Under the pieces are notes generated by a model, which saw nothing but the letters and a program-made list of their open reading frames with translations, made no database searches and was not told where the DNA came from. A stretch of 64,000 bases of DNA from Roseicyclus mahoneyensis (GTDB lineage Bacteria; Pseudomonadota; Alphaproteobacteria; Rhodobacterales; Rhodobacteraceae), in assembly GCF_003148775.1 (NCBI RefSeq), contig NZ_QGGW01000001.1, forward strand, positions 806,001 through 870,000, written 5' to 3'. The translations under genes and the position numbers were made by a program. Shown piece by piece: positions 25,654-33,789 of this stretch (position 1 is the first letter of the stretch; each line of letters opens with the position of its first letter).

Positions 25654-27201
25654 TCAGATAAAGGCGTCGGGCATCGACGCCTTTTTTTGCGTCATGTAGG
25701 CGCGCAATTCCTCGTCGATCACGGGATCAAGATGGGGCTGACGGTAATCGTCCAGCATCTTGTCGAGCTTGGCTGAGGCCAGCGCCTCTGTGTCGCGCGC
25801 GCCTTCCTCGGACCATGTCTCATAGGGTTTGTAGTCCAGCAAGTTGGTGCGCCAAAAGGCGCTCGCATAATTCTCCTGCGTATGGGCGCAGCCGAGGAAA
25901 TGGCCCCCCGGCCCCACCTCGCGCAGTGCGTCCATCGCCTGCGCGTTGGTGTCAAAGGGCACGCCTTCGGCGAGCTTGTGCAAGATGCCGAGCTGGTCGG
26001 CGTCCATCACGAATTTCTCTGGGCTGGCGACCAGCCCGCCCTCCAGCCAGCCGCAGGCGTGCAGCATGAAATTCACACCAGACAAAAGCCCCGCGTTCAG
26101 CGAATTGGCGCTCTCGTAAGCCGCCTGCGCATCGGGCAGCTTGGACCCGTTGAAGGCGCCGGCCGAGCGATACGGCAGGTTCAGCCGGCGCGCCAACTGC
26201 CCCGCGCCATAGGTGATCTGGCTTGCCTCGGGCGTGCCGAAGGTGGGGGCGCCGGAATTCATGTCGATCGAGGTGACGAAGGCGCCGAAGATCACCGGCG
26301 CGCCCGCGCGGACCAGTTGGGAATAGGCCACGCCCGCCAGAACCTCGGCCAGCACCTGCGTCAGCGTGCCCGCCACCGACACCGGCGCCATCGCGCCGCC
26401 GACGATGAAGGGCGAGATGATGCAGGCTTGGCCTGCGGCGGAATAATGCTCCAGAGATCCCATCATCGTGCTGTCAAAGGCCAAGGGCGAGTTGATGTTG
26501 ATGAGCGAGGTCATCACGCATTGGCTGTCGACCACGTCCGAGCCGAAGAGGATGCGCGCCATCTCGATGCTGTCGGCAGCGCGCGAGGGTTCCGTCACCG
26601 ATCCCATGAAGGGTTTGTCCGACAGGCTCATATGGGCATAGAGCATGTCGAGATGGCGCTTGTTGACCGGAATATCCGTCGGCTCGCAGACCGTGCCGCC
26701 CGAATGGTGCAGCCATTTCGACATATAGGCCAGTTTCACGAACATCTCGAAATCGGCCATGGTCGCATAGCGCCGCCCGCCCAGCCGGTCGCGCACGAAG
26801 GGGGGACCGTAAACCGGCGCCAGCACCAGCGTGTTGCCCCCGATCTCGACATTGCGGGCAGGGTTGCGCGCGATCTGGGTGAAGCGGGACGGCGCAGTGG
26901 CACACAAGGACCGCGCGAGGCCACGCGGAATATGCACCCGCTCGCCCTGCACATCGGCGCCCGCTTCGCGCCAGCGTTGCAAGGCGGCGGGGTTTTCGAC
27001 GAAGTTGACGCCGATCTCCTCCAGCACGATCTCGGCGTTGTGCTCGATGATCTCGATTGCCTCGGGCGTCAGGATCTCGAAGTTGGGGATGTTGCGCTCG
27101 ATGTAGCGCGCGGTCTCGAAGCTGACGGCCGAGCGTTCGGCCCGCCGCGCGGCCCCGCCGCCGCCCCGCTGCCGCCGCGCTGTCTGATCCGCTGCCGCCA
27201 T
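25654..27201 (-). CDS. Trimethylamine methyltransferase family protein (MttB-like, non-pyrrolysine)
   Basis: A 515-residue member of COG5598, which transfers a methyl group from quaternary or tertiary amines (glycine betaine, carnitine, trimethylamine and others) to a corrinoid protein. Characteristic parts are PNFEILTPEAIEIIEHNAEIVLEEIGV and the barrel segments FGAFVTSIDMNSGAP and PYRSAGAFNGSKLPDAQAA. No in-frame amber codon is seen, so it is not the pyrrolysine type. The start MAAADQTARR follows GGGGGAG; upstream in-frame codons look non-coding. No corrinoid protein or reductive activase gene is adjacent, so the acceptor is unknown. Confidence 0.92.
   Translation of the reverse strand: MAAADQTARRQRGGGGAARRAERSAVSFETARYIERNIPNFEILTPEAIEIIEHNAEIVLEEIGVNFVENPAALQRWREAGADVQGERVHIPRGLARSLCATAPSRFTQIARNPARNVEIGGNTLVLAPVYGPPFVRDRLGGRRYATMADFEMFVKLAYMSKWLHHSGGTVCEPTDIPVNKRHLDMLYAHMSLSDKPFMGSVTEPSRAADSIEMARILFGSDVVDSQCVMTSLININSPLAFDSTMMGSLEHYSAAGQACIISPFIVGGAMAPVSVAGTLTQVLAEVLAGVAYSQLVRAGAPVIFGAFVTSIDMNSGAPTFGTPEASQITYGAGQLARRLNLPYRSAGAFNGSKLPDAQAAYESANSLNAGLLSGVNFMLHACGWLEGGLVASPEKFVMDADQLGILHKLAEGVPFDTNAQAMDALREVGPGGHFLGCAHTQENYASAFWRTNLLDYKPYETWSEEGARDTEALASAKLDKMLDDYRQPHLDPVIDEELRAYMTQKKASMPDAFI
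25660..25688 (+). terminator. Intrinsic terminator of the DUF6477 gene, inside the mttB-like 3' end
   Basis: A perfect 10-bp stem (25660-25669 with 25675-25684) and a T-run reading rightward follow the DUF6477 stop codon. The same bases encode the last residues of the convergent MttB-family gene, so the element is shared between a terminator and coding sequence. Confidence 0.85.
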
Positions 27202-27359
27202 ATCTTGATCTCCCCCGTGCGAGGTGGTGTGTCCTGCCGCGTTCCTACTCCCTCGGGTCGCGCCTGCACGGGTGGATTGCGGCACCCTGAGGGGGAAAGC
27301 GACATGGGCGGCAAGGCCCGGGCTTGCACGGCGTCCCGCCGGGTTCTAATGCGAGGGGC

Positions 27360-28952
27360 ATGAGCACATCCGCCGTTCCCGACCCGCAAGACCATGACCG
27401 CCTGCTGATCATCGATTTCGGCAGCCAGGTGACGCAACTGATCGCCCGCCGCCTGCGCGAGCTGAACGTCTATTGCGAGATCCACCCCTACCAGAAGGTC
27501 AACGACGCCTTCCTCGACGATTTCGCGCCCAAGGCGGTTATCTTGTCGGGTGGGCCGGACAGCGTGACGCGGCCCGGATCACCCCGCCCGCCGCAATCGG
27601 TCTACACCCGCGGCGTGCCCATCCTCGGGATCTGCTACGGTCAACAGGTGATGATGCAAGATCTGGGCGGCCGGGTGGAGGGCGGCAAGATCACCGGCGG
27701 CGGCGGCACTGCGGAGTTTGGCCGCGCCTATGTCATGCCTGCGGGCCAATTGCCCCTGCTCGACGGCTGGTTCGAGACCGGGCGCGAACAGGTCTGGATG
27801 AGCCATGGCGACCACGTCGCCCAGCTTGCGCCGGGGTTCGAGGTCTATGGCACCTCGCCCAACGCGCCCTTCGCCGTCACAGCCGATGCCAGCCGCCATT
27901 TCTACGCCGTGCAGTTCCACCCCGAGGTGCACCACACCCCCAAGGGCGCGAAACTCTACGAGAATTTCGTGCGGCTTGCAGGTTTTTCGGGCGACTGGAC
28001 CATGGCCGCCTACCGCGAGGAGGCGATCCGCGCCATCCGCGAGCAGGTGGGCGAGGCAAAGGTCATCTGCGGCCTGTCGGGCGGTGTCGACAGTTCGGTC
28101 GCGGCCGTCCTGATCCACGAGGCGATCGGGGATCAGCTGACCTGCGTCTTCGTCGATCACGGCTTGCTGCGGGAAGACGAGGCCGAGCAGGTCGTCACCA
28201 TGTTCCGCGACACCTACAACATTCCGCTGATCCATGCCGAGGAGTCCGAGCGCTTCCTGACGGCGCTGGACGGCGTTTCCGATCCGGAAACAAAGCGCAA
28301 GACAATCGGGCGATTGTTCATCGATGTGTTCCAGCACTATGCCGACCAGATCGAGGGGGCGGCCTTCCTCGCGCAAGGCACGCTTTACCCTGACGTGATC
28401 GAATCGGTCAGCTTTTCGGGCGGCCCGTCGGTCACGATCAAGTCGCACCACAATGTCGGCGGCCTGCCCGAAAAGATGGGCCTGAAACTGGTCGAGCCCT
28501 TGCGCGAACTCTTCAAGGACGAGGTGCGTGCGCTGGGCCGCGAGCTTGGCCTGCCCGACAGCTTCATCGGCCGCCATCCCTTTCCCGGCCCCGGTCTGGC
28601 GATCCGTTGCCCCGGCGAGATCACGCGCGAAAAGCTCGACATCTTGCGCAAGGCCGATGCCGTTTTCATCGACCAGATCCGGCGCCACGGGCTTTATGAC
28701 GAGATCTGGCAGGCCTTCGTCGCCATCCTGCCCGTCCGCACCGTGGGCGTGATGGGCGACGGGCGGACCTATGATTTCGCCTGCGCGTTGCGCGCGGTCA
28801 CGAGCGTTGACGGAATGACGGCCGATTACTACCCCTTCACCCATGAGTTTCTGGGCGAGACCGCCACCCGCATCATCAACGAGGTCACGGGCATCAACCG
28901 CGTGACCTATGACATCACGTCCAAGCCGCCGGGCACGATCGAATGGGAATGA
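27360..28952 (+). CDS. guaA: GMP synthase (glutamine-hydrolysing)
   Basis: Converts XMP to GMP. The N-terminal class I amidotransferase domain has the nucleophile Cys92 in GICYGQQ and the His/Glu pair in FHPEVHHT. The ATP-pyrophosphatase domain follows with the P-loop GLSGGVDSS, and the C-terminal dimerisation domain ends in KPPGTIEWE. At 530 residues it has normal length. The ATG of [10 protein letters not shown] was chosen. The stop overlaps the next start (ATGA). Confidence 0.98.
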   Translation: MSTSAVPDPQDHDRLLIIDFGSQVTQLIARRLRELNVYCEIHPYQKVNDAFLDDFAPKAVILSGGPDSVTRPGSPRPPQSVYTRGVPILGICYGQQVMMQDLGGRVEGGKITGGGGTAEFGRAYVMPAGQLPLLDGWFETGREQVWMSHGDHVAQLAPGFEVYGTSPNAPFAVTADASRHFYAVQFHPEVHHTPKGAKLYENFVRLAGFSGDWTMAAYREEAIRAIREQVGEAKVICGLSGGVDSSVAAVLIHEAIGDQLTCVFVDHGLLREDEAEQVVTMFRDTYNIPLIHAEESERFLTALDGVSDPETKRKTIGRLFIDVFQHYADQIEGAAFLAQGTLYPDVIESVSFSGGPSVTIKSHHNVGGLPEKMGLKLVEPLRELFKDEVRALGRELGLPDSFIGRHPFPGPGLAIRCPGEITREKLDILRKADAVFIDQIRRHGLYDEIWQAFVAILPVRTVGVMGDGRTYDFACALRAVTSVDGMTADYYPFTHEFLGETATRIINEVTGINRVTYDITSKPPGTIEWE

Positions 28953-29224
28953 TCCACCTCTCTGGCCGGGTGATCTGCCCCAATGCCGAGACTGCCGCGC
29001 GCTTGGCAGGACTGTTGCCCGACCATATCCGCCTGACCCGCGCCGAACCGGGCTGTCTGTCGTTCGAGGTGACCCAGTCCGACGACCCGCTGATCTGGCA
29101 GGTCGAGGAGCGTTTTGCCGACCGGGCGGCCTTTGACGCCCATCAATCCCGCACGGCCGCGTCGGGATTCGCGGCGGCCACCGTCGGCATAATGCGCGAC
29201 TACAAGATCACCGAAGCCCCCTGA
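28949..29224 (+). CDS. Small ABM-like (putative quinol monooxygenase) protein
   Basis: A 91-residue protein with the ferredoxin-like ABM pattern: [19 protein letters not shown], then [19 protein letters not shown] and a short C-terminal strand. Such proteins are small dimeric monooxygenases or isomerases, often annotated as putative quinol monooxygenases. The ATG lies within the guaA stop (4-base overlap), so the two genes are coupled. Confidence 0.75.
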   Translation: MIHLSGRVICPNAETAARLAGLLPDHIRLTRAEPGCLSFEVTQSDDPLIWQVEERFADRAAFDAHQSRTAASGFAAATVGIMRDYKITEAP

Positions 29225-29236
29225 GGACCGGACAGC

Positions 29237-29938
29237 ATGGCGGGCGCCTCGATCAAGACAAGGGTGCAGCGGTTCGGCCTCATCTTGGGGCAAGTGATTG
29301 CGGTGCTGTTCGGCCTCTGGGCCATGACCCTCTTGCTGATCGCCGCCACCGAGATCTTTTGGCCAGATGACCGCCCGCCCCCGGCTGTTGCGGATGCGAT
29401 CATCTGCCTTGGCGCGGGCCTGTCCCACCATGACCGCCAGTTGCCCGGCCCCGCCTCCGAACGGCGAGCCCTGACCTGTGCGGCGCTGCAGGCCGCGGGG
29501 GCTGCGCCCGTTGTCGTCTTTTCAGGCGCCGGCAGCCCGGATCGGGCAGTGGCCGACGCCATGGCCGACCTCGCCCTGGCCGCGGGTCTGCCGCCCGAGG
29601 CGATCTTGCGCGAACCCGCGTCACATTCGACAATCCAGAACGCGGCCTTTTCCCTTGCCCTGCTGGACGAAGGAACGGACCGCGTCATCGTGGTGTCGGA
29701 CCCGTTCCACCTGCCGCGTGCCTTTGTGATCTTCAAGGCCTTCGGTCTGAACGAGGTCGTGCTTCATGCAGCAGCGCCGATGGTGGACCCCGTGCCGCAT
29801 CCCGATGACAGGTCGATTGTGTGGTGGGTCCTGCGCGAAAGCGTCGCGATCTGGTTCAACCTTGCCCGCGCAACGGCCTATGGTGCGGGAGGGATGTTGG
29901 GCATCGACCGCGAGACCCGCATCGCATGGTTCAACTGA
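29237..29938 (+). CDS. YdcF/ElyC (DUF218) family membrane protein
   Basis: A 233-residue protein with one N-terminal membrane helix (FGLILGQVIAVLFGLWAMTLLLIAATEIF) and a DUF218 domain: AIICLGAGLS, VVFSGAGSPDRAVADAMAD, REPASHSTIQNA and VVSDPFHLPRA. Members act near the cell envelope, some in peptidoglycan metabolism; the reaction is not settled. It lies 12 bases after the ABM-like gene and converges with bamB. Confidence 0.85.
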   Translation: MAGASIKTRVQRFGLILGQVIAVLFGLWAMTLLLIAATEIFWPDDRPPPAVADAIICLGAGLSHHDRQLPGPASERRALTCAALQAAGAAPVVVFSGAGSPDRAVADAMADLALAAGLPPEAILREPASHSTIQNAAFSLALLDEGTDRVIVVSDPFHLPRAFVIFKAFGLNEVVLHAAAPMVDPVPHPDDRSIVWWVLRESVAIWFNLARATAYGAGGMLGIDRETRIAWFN

Positions 29939-29953
29939 CGCGCATGCGGCCGA

Positions 29954-31327
29954 TCAACGATAGGCGTGCAGCCGCCCGTCTTCGCTGACGACCAGAAGCG
30001 TGTCGCCCACCACGATCGGATGGGAGGCCGCACCGCCGCGCAGCTCCAGAGAGCCGACCAGCGCGCCGCTTTCGGGCGAGAACAGGCGGATCAGCCCGTC
30101 GCCCGAGGCCACCACCAGCCGACCGCCCGCAAGGATCGGGCCGTAATGTGTAAAGACCTCGTCCCGCCGCCGGGCGCGGTTGGCCTGATAGAATGGCAGT
30201 TCCGTGCCCCAGACGCGGCTGCCGTCGCTGGCGTCAAGGCGCATCAACTCGTTGCGGTCGGACACGAAGAACACCGCGCCTCCGGCAACGACCATGGGGG
30301 AATAGGCCCCCTCGGTCGCGGTCCAGAGCCGGGTGCCGGTGCGCGCGTTCATCGCCACCACGCGACCCGACTGGTTGCCGGCGTAGATCGTGCCGCCGAT
30401 GATCACCGGGTCCGAAGTGATGTCGTTGAAACCCGCGTAGGCGGTGCCCAGACGCCCGCCAGCGACAAAGGAATTCCACAGCGTCACGCCCGTGTTCGGA
30501 AAGGCCGCCACGATCTCGCCCGAAGGGAAAGGAAAGACCACCCGGTCATCTGCGACCGCGGGGGCTGCCCCGCCGACCAGAACCGAAGGCGCCTCAGAGG
30601 ACGGGATACGCCAGCGCAGGCGGCCGTCATCGGCCTCGATCGCCCAGGCCTCGGAGTTGCGGCCGACCACATAGACCAGCCCGCCCGACACCGTTGGCGC
30701 GCCGAGAACGACGCCCAGCCGTTGCCGCCAGATCACCGCGCCTGTCGCCGCGTCCAGCGCGACAACCTCGCCATAGGGCGTGGTCGCATAGAGCCGATTG
30801 CCCGCCAGCGCCAGACCGCCGCCCGAATTGTTGCTGCCGCGGTCGAAATCGGGCACGAGGCTGGCGATCCATGCGGGTGCGCCATTGGCCAGCGCGGTTG
30901 CTTGCAGCTGCGCACCTGAGTCGATGGTGTAGACCAGCCCGTTCCCCGCCACCGGATCGGTGGCGATGCGGTTGCGCCGCGTGTTGCCCGCCCCGATCGG
31001 AGCCGCCCAGACCTCGACCGGATTGGCGGAAAGGGCGGCATGGGGCAATTGGTTGATGACGCTGTAGCCGCGGCTCGGCCAGTCTGCCAGCCGGGTCGGC
31101 GCGGGCAGGCTGATCGAGCGGGCGGCATCCGTGCTGGCGACGTCAGAGGCCGCAGCGCGCCCATCGGGGCCGGGCAGGGTTGCCTCAAGCGCCGTGCGCG
31201 TGCCGAAGCGCTCGCCCGGCAGCACCGTGTCGCGTTCGCAGGCGGCCAGCCCCATCACAGACAGCACGCCAAGAGCCGCGATCCGTGCAATGCGCTGTGC
31301 CGCTGTTCTGCCCTCAACCCCGGTCAT
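29954..31327 (-). CDS. bamB: Outer membrane protein assembly factor BamB
   Basis: A 457-residue outer-membrane lipoprotein with an eight-bladed PQQ-type beta-propeller, part of the BAM complex that inserts beta-barrel proteins. The signal ends in the lipobox LAAC (VMGLAACERD). Repeated blades show the typical pattern, for example YATTPYGEVVALDAATGAVIWRQ and GTIYAGNQSGRVVAMNARTGTRLW. The start MTGVEGRTAAQ follows GGGAG. It lies 68 bases behind the YfgM-like gene, as in many proteobacteria where the pair is conserved. Confidence 0.93.
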   Translation of the reverse strand: MTGVEGRTAAQRIARIAALGVLSVMGLAACERDTVLPGERFGTRTALEATLPGPDGRAAASDVASTDAARSISLPAPTRLADWPSRGYSVINQLPHAALSANPVEVWAAPIGAGNTRRNRIATDPVAGNGLVYTIDSGAQLQATALANGAPAWIASLVPDFDRGSNNSGGGLALAGNRLYATTPYGEVVALDAATGAVIWRQRLGVVLGAPTVSGGLVYVVGRNSEAWAIEADDGRLRWRIPSSEAPSVLVGGAAPAVADDRVVFPFPSGEIVAAFPNTGVTLWNSFVAGGRLGTAYAGFNDITSDPVIIGGTIYAGNQSGRVVAMNARTGTRLWTATEGAYSPMVVAGGAVFFVSDRNELMRLDASDGSRVWGTELPFYQANRARRRDEVFTHYGPILAGGRLVVASGDGLIRLFSPESGALVGSLELRGGAASHPIVVGDTLLVVSEDGRLHAYR

Positions 31328-31395
31328 CTGCTCCCGGCCTCTCTGTCTTGCCGCCACTGTGGCGGATCCTGTCTTGCCGCGCCGCTCCGCGCGGA

Positions 31396-32193
31396 TCAGT
31401 TGCCCGTGTCGGGGGCCGGTTCCTCGGCCGCCGTTTCCGGGGGCGTGTCGGCATCCTGTCCGACATCCGCCTCTGGGGCCACATCCTCGACCAGCGGTTC
31501 GACCTCTGGCGCCACCTCAGGCACCGGCGCCGGGGCCGCATCGACCAGCCTCGACCCAGCTTCCAGCGCCACAATCAACTGAGACGCGCGTTGTTGCAAG
31601 CCCGGCGTGGCGGCAGCGCTGCGTTCCAGCCCGCGCAACCGTTCCAGCGCGCCGTCGAGATCGCCCGTGCGCAGGTCGAGCAGCGCCAATTGCTCTTCGG
31701 CAAGCGCGGCATAGGGCGCCCCGGCCTCGGCCAGCGTGCCCAGCACCAGCCGTGCTGTCTCCGCGTCAGACGGGGCAAGGATTTCGGCCCGCAGCAGGGC
31801 CAGATCACGATAGCGACGCGGAATTTCGGCCCCTTGGGCCGCCGCGCGCAGCCGGTCGGCAGCCATGTCCGCCCCTTCACCGTCTTGAACGATCTCGCCC
31901 GCGGCAAGAAGGGCCAGCACGATGGCGGGCACAGGCCCCTCGGTCGGGATCGCCTCAAGCGCGGCCAAGCGGGCCTCGGGATCGGGCAGGTCCAGTGCCG
32001 CGATCAGCGCGGTGCCGAACCCCTCGGCCGCCGCCCGCTCCTGTGATCGCTGGTATTCCAGCCATGCCGCCCCGCCGACGAGACCGAGCACGATCAACGC
32101 CAAGACCCAGCCCCAACGGCGCATCGCCCCAAACAGGCGGTCGCGGCGCAGCTCTTCGCTGACCTCTTCGATGAAACTGTCGCTGTTGGCCAT
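31396..32193 (-). CDS. YfgM-like tetratricopeptide protein, ancillary SecYEG subunit
   Basis: A 265-residue membrane-anchored protein. Its one N-terminal helix (WGWVLALIVLGLVGGAAWLEY) follows a short cytoplasmic part (SFIEEVSEELRRDRLF), and a periplasmic TPR-like domain comes next, ending in an acidic, Pro-rich tail. Its place directly before bamB matches the yfgM-bamB pair. It probably helps periplasmic folding at the translocon. The ATG of MANSDSFIEE was chosen by family resemblance. Confidence 0.88.
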   Translation of the reverse strand: MANSDSFIEEVSEELRRDRLFGAMRRWGWVLALIVLGLVGGAAWLEYQRSQERAAAEGFGTALIAALDLPDPEARLAALEAIPTEGPVPAIVLALLAAGEIVQDGEGADMAADRLRAAAQGAEIPRRYRDLALLRAEILAPSDAETARLVLGTLAEAGAPYAALAEEQLALLDLRTGDLDGALERLRGLERSAAATPGLQQRASQLIVALEAGSRLVDAAPAPVPEVAPEVEPLVEDVAPEADVGQDADTPPETAAEEPAPDTGN

Positions 32194-32321
32194 GCTGCCC
32201 CCGCCCCGGGCCCCGCCGGGCACCTCTTTGTGTTGCTGCGCCTCTTAGCCCGATGCGGCCGATCCGTGCAAGGGTCGCGCGCGTAGGGGCAGAATGCTGC
32301 GCGGGACCTTGCACGGCAATC

Positions 32322-32337
32322 TGAACGGATTAGTTCA
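32322..32337. promoter_or_regulatory. Palindromic operator 1 upstream of the RND efflux genes
   Basis: Half-sites TGAAC and GTTCA are separated by 6 bases (GGATTA). The same half-sites and spacing recur at 32369-32384, 47 bases downstream. It looks like a site for a TetR-type repressor. Confidence 0.5.
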
Positions 32338-32366
32338 TTCTTGCGCGTCGCCGCGGGATCCCCTAA

Positions 32367-32386
32367 TCTGAACCGGTCGGTTCAGA
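32367..32386. promoter_or_regulatory. Palindromic operator 2 upstream of the RND efflux genes
   Basis: A perfect inverted repeat with 9-base arms (TCTGAACCG and CGGTTCAGA) around GT, placed about 87 bases before the periplasmic adaptor gene. Together with operator 1 it could control the efflux pair; TetR-family sites near pumps often have this form. No regulator gene adjoins. Confidence 0.6.
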
Positions 32387-32472
32387 GTGGTCGCGCGCAT
32401 GGGGGCCTGCCCCGATGCCGAGGGCGCAATGAATAGCGCCAACCGACAAGATTGCCGAACACGGGGACATGA

Positions 32473-33789
32473 ATGCGCATCTTTCCGATCATCACTGCCG
32501 CCCTTGTGTGCGTGGCGCTGTATTTTCTGATCCTCGACCGGCAGACCTTGCTCGATTTCGCCGCCCGGTTCGGCGCACAGGACACGACACAACAGACCCC
32601 CGCCGCCGCGCCAGACGCGGCCACCACAGCAATAGCGACACCTGCGGATGCGACCGAAGGTGACGCGGCAGTCGTGGGGCGCATCCATGTCGTCGCGCGC
32701 CGGTCGGTGGCGCAGGTGACGGAGAACGCCGTGGTCCTGCGCGGCCGGACAGAAGCGCTGCGGCAGGTCGTGGTCGCGGCCGAAACCTCGGGGCGGATCG
32801 TGTCCGAGCCGCTGCGCGCGGGCGCCGACGTGGCCGAGGGGCAACTGCTGTGCGAGATCGACCCGGGAACGCGCCTGTCCGCGCTCGCCGAGGCCGAGGC
32901 GCGCCTGCTGGAGGCGCAGGCCCGTCTGCCCGAGGCGCAGGCGCAACTGCCGCTGGCCCGCGCCCGTCAGGCCGAGGCCGAGGCCTCGCTCAACGCCGCC
33001 CGCATCGACGGCAACGCCGCCGCGCGGCTGAGTGAAAGCGGCTTCGCCTCTGAAACACGCGCCGCCGGTGCTGTCGCCGCCGTCTCCTCGGCCGAAGCTG
33101 CCGTTTCATCGGCCGCCGCCGGCGTCGAGGCCGCGCAGGCCGCGATCCAGAGCGCCCAAAGCGGCATCCTTGCCGCCGAGGCCGCCGTGACCCGCGCCCA
33201 GGATGAGTTGACCCGCCTTGCCATCCACGCGCCTTTCGCGGGCCTGCTGGAAAGCGACACCGCCGAACTGGGCAGCCTGATGCAGCCCGGAACGCCCTGC
33301 GCCACGATCATCCAGCTTGACCCGATCAAGCTTGTGGGCTTCGTGCCCGAGGCGAATGTGGACCGCATCGCGCTTGGCGCCGAGGCCGGCGCGCGGCTGG
33401 CGTCGGGTCGGCAAGTGACCGGTCAGGTGACGTTTCTCAGCCGATCGGCCGATCCGCAGACCCGCACCTTCCGCGTCGAGATCACCGTGCCGAACGCGGA
33501 TCAGGCGATCCGCGACGGCCAGACCGCCGATATCTTGATCCGGACCGAAGGCACATCGGCCCATCTTTTGCCGGCCTCTGCCATGACGCTGAGCGATGCG
33601 GGCGAATTGGGCGTGCGGATTGTCGAGGACGGGATCGTGGCCTTTGTCCCCGTGCGCATGATCCGCGACACCGCCACCGGCGTCTGGCTGACCGGGCTGG
33701 ACGAGGTGGCCGATGTCATCACCGTGGGGCAGGAATTCGTGACCGAGGGGACGCCCGTGCGCGTCACCTTCGAGGAGCTGTCGCAATGA
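32473..33789 (+). CDS. RND efflux periplasmic adaptor (HlyD/AcrA family)
   Basis: A 438-residue membrane fusion protein linking the RND pump to an outer-membrane channel. It has an N-terminal signal/anchor helix (FPIITAALVCVALYFLIL), a lipoyl half-motif (VVVAAETSGRIVSEPLRAGADVAEG), a long Ala-rich coiled-coil hairpin (about residues 140-240, e.g. AEAAVSSAAAGVEAAQ), the second lipoyl half (LTRLAIHAPFAGLLES) and beta-barrel parts. Its stop overlaps the pump start by 4 bases. Two palindromic operators lie upstream. Confidence 0.93.
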   Translation: MRIFPIITAALVCVALYFLILDRQTLLDFAARFGAQDTTQQTPAAAPDAATTAIATPADATEGDAAVVGRIHVVARRSVAQVTENAVVLRGRTEALRQVVVAAETSGRIVSEPLRAGADVAEGQLLCEIDPGTRLSALAEAEARLLEAQARLPEAQAQLPLARARQAEAEASLNAARIDGNAAARLSESGFASETRAAGAVAAVSSAEAAVSSAAAGVEAAQAAIQSAQSGILAAEAAVTRAQDELTRLAIHAPFAGLLESDTAELGSLMQPGTPCATIIQLDPIKLVGFVPEANVDRIALGAEAGARLASGRQVTGQVTFLSRSADPQTRTFRVEITVPNADQAIRDGQTADILIRTEGTSAHLLPASAMTLSDAGELGVRIVEDGIVAFVPVRMIRDTATGVWLTGLDEVADVITVGQEFVTEGTPVRVTFEELSQ

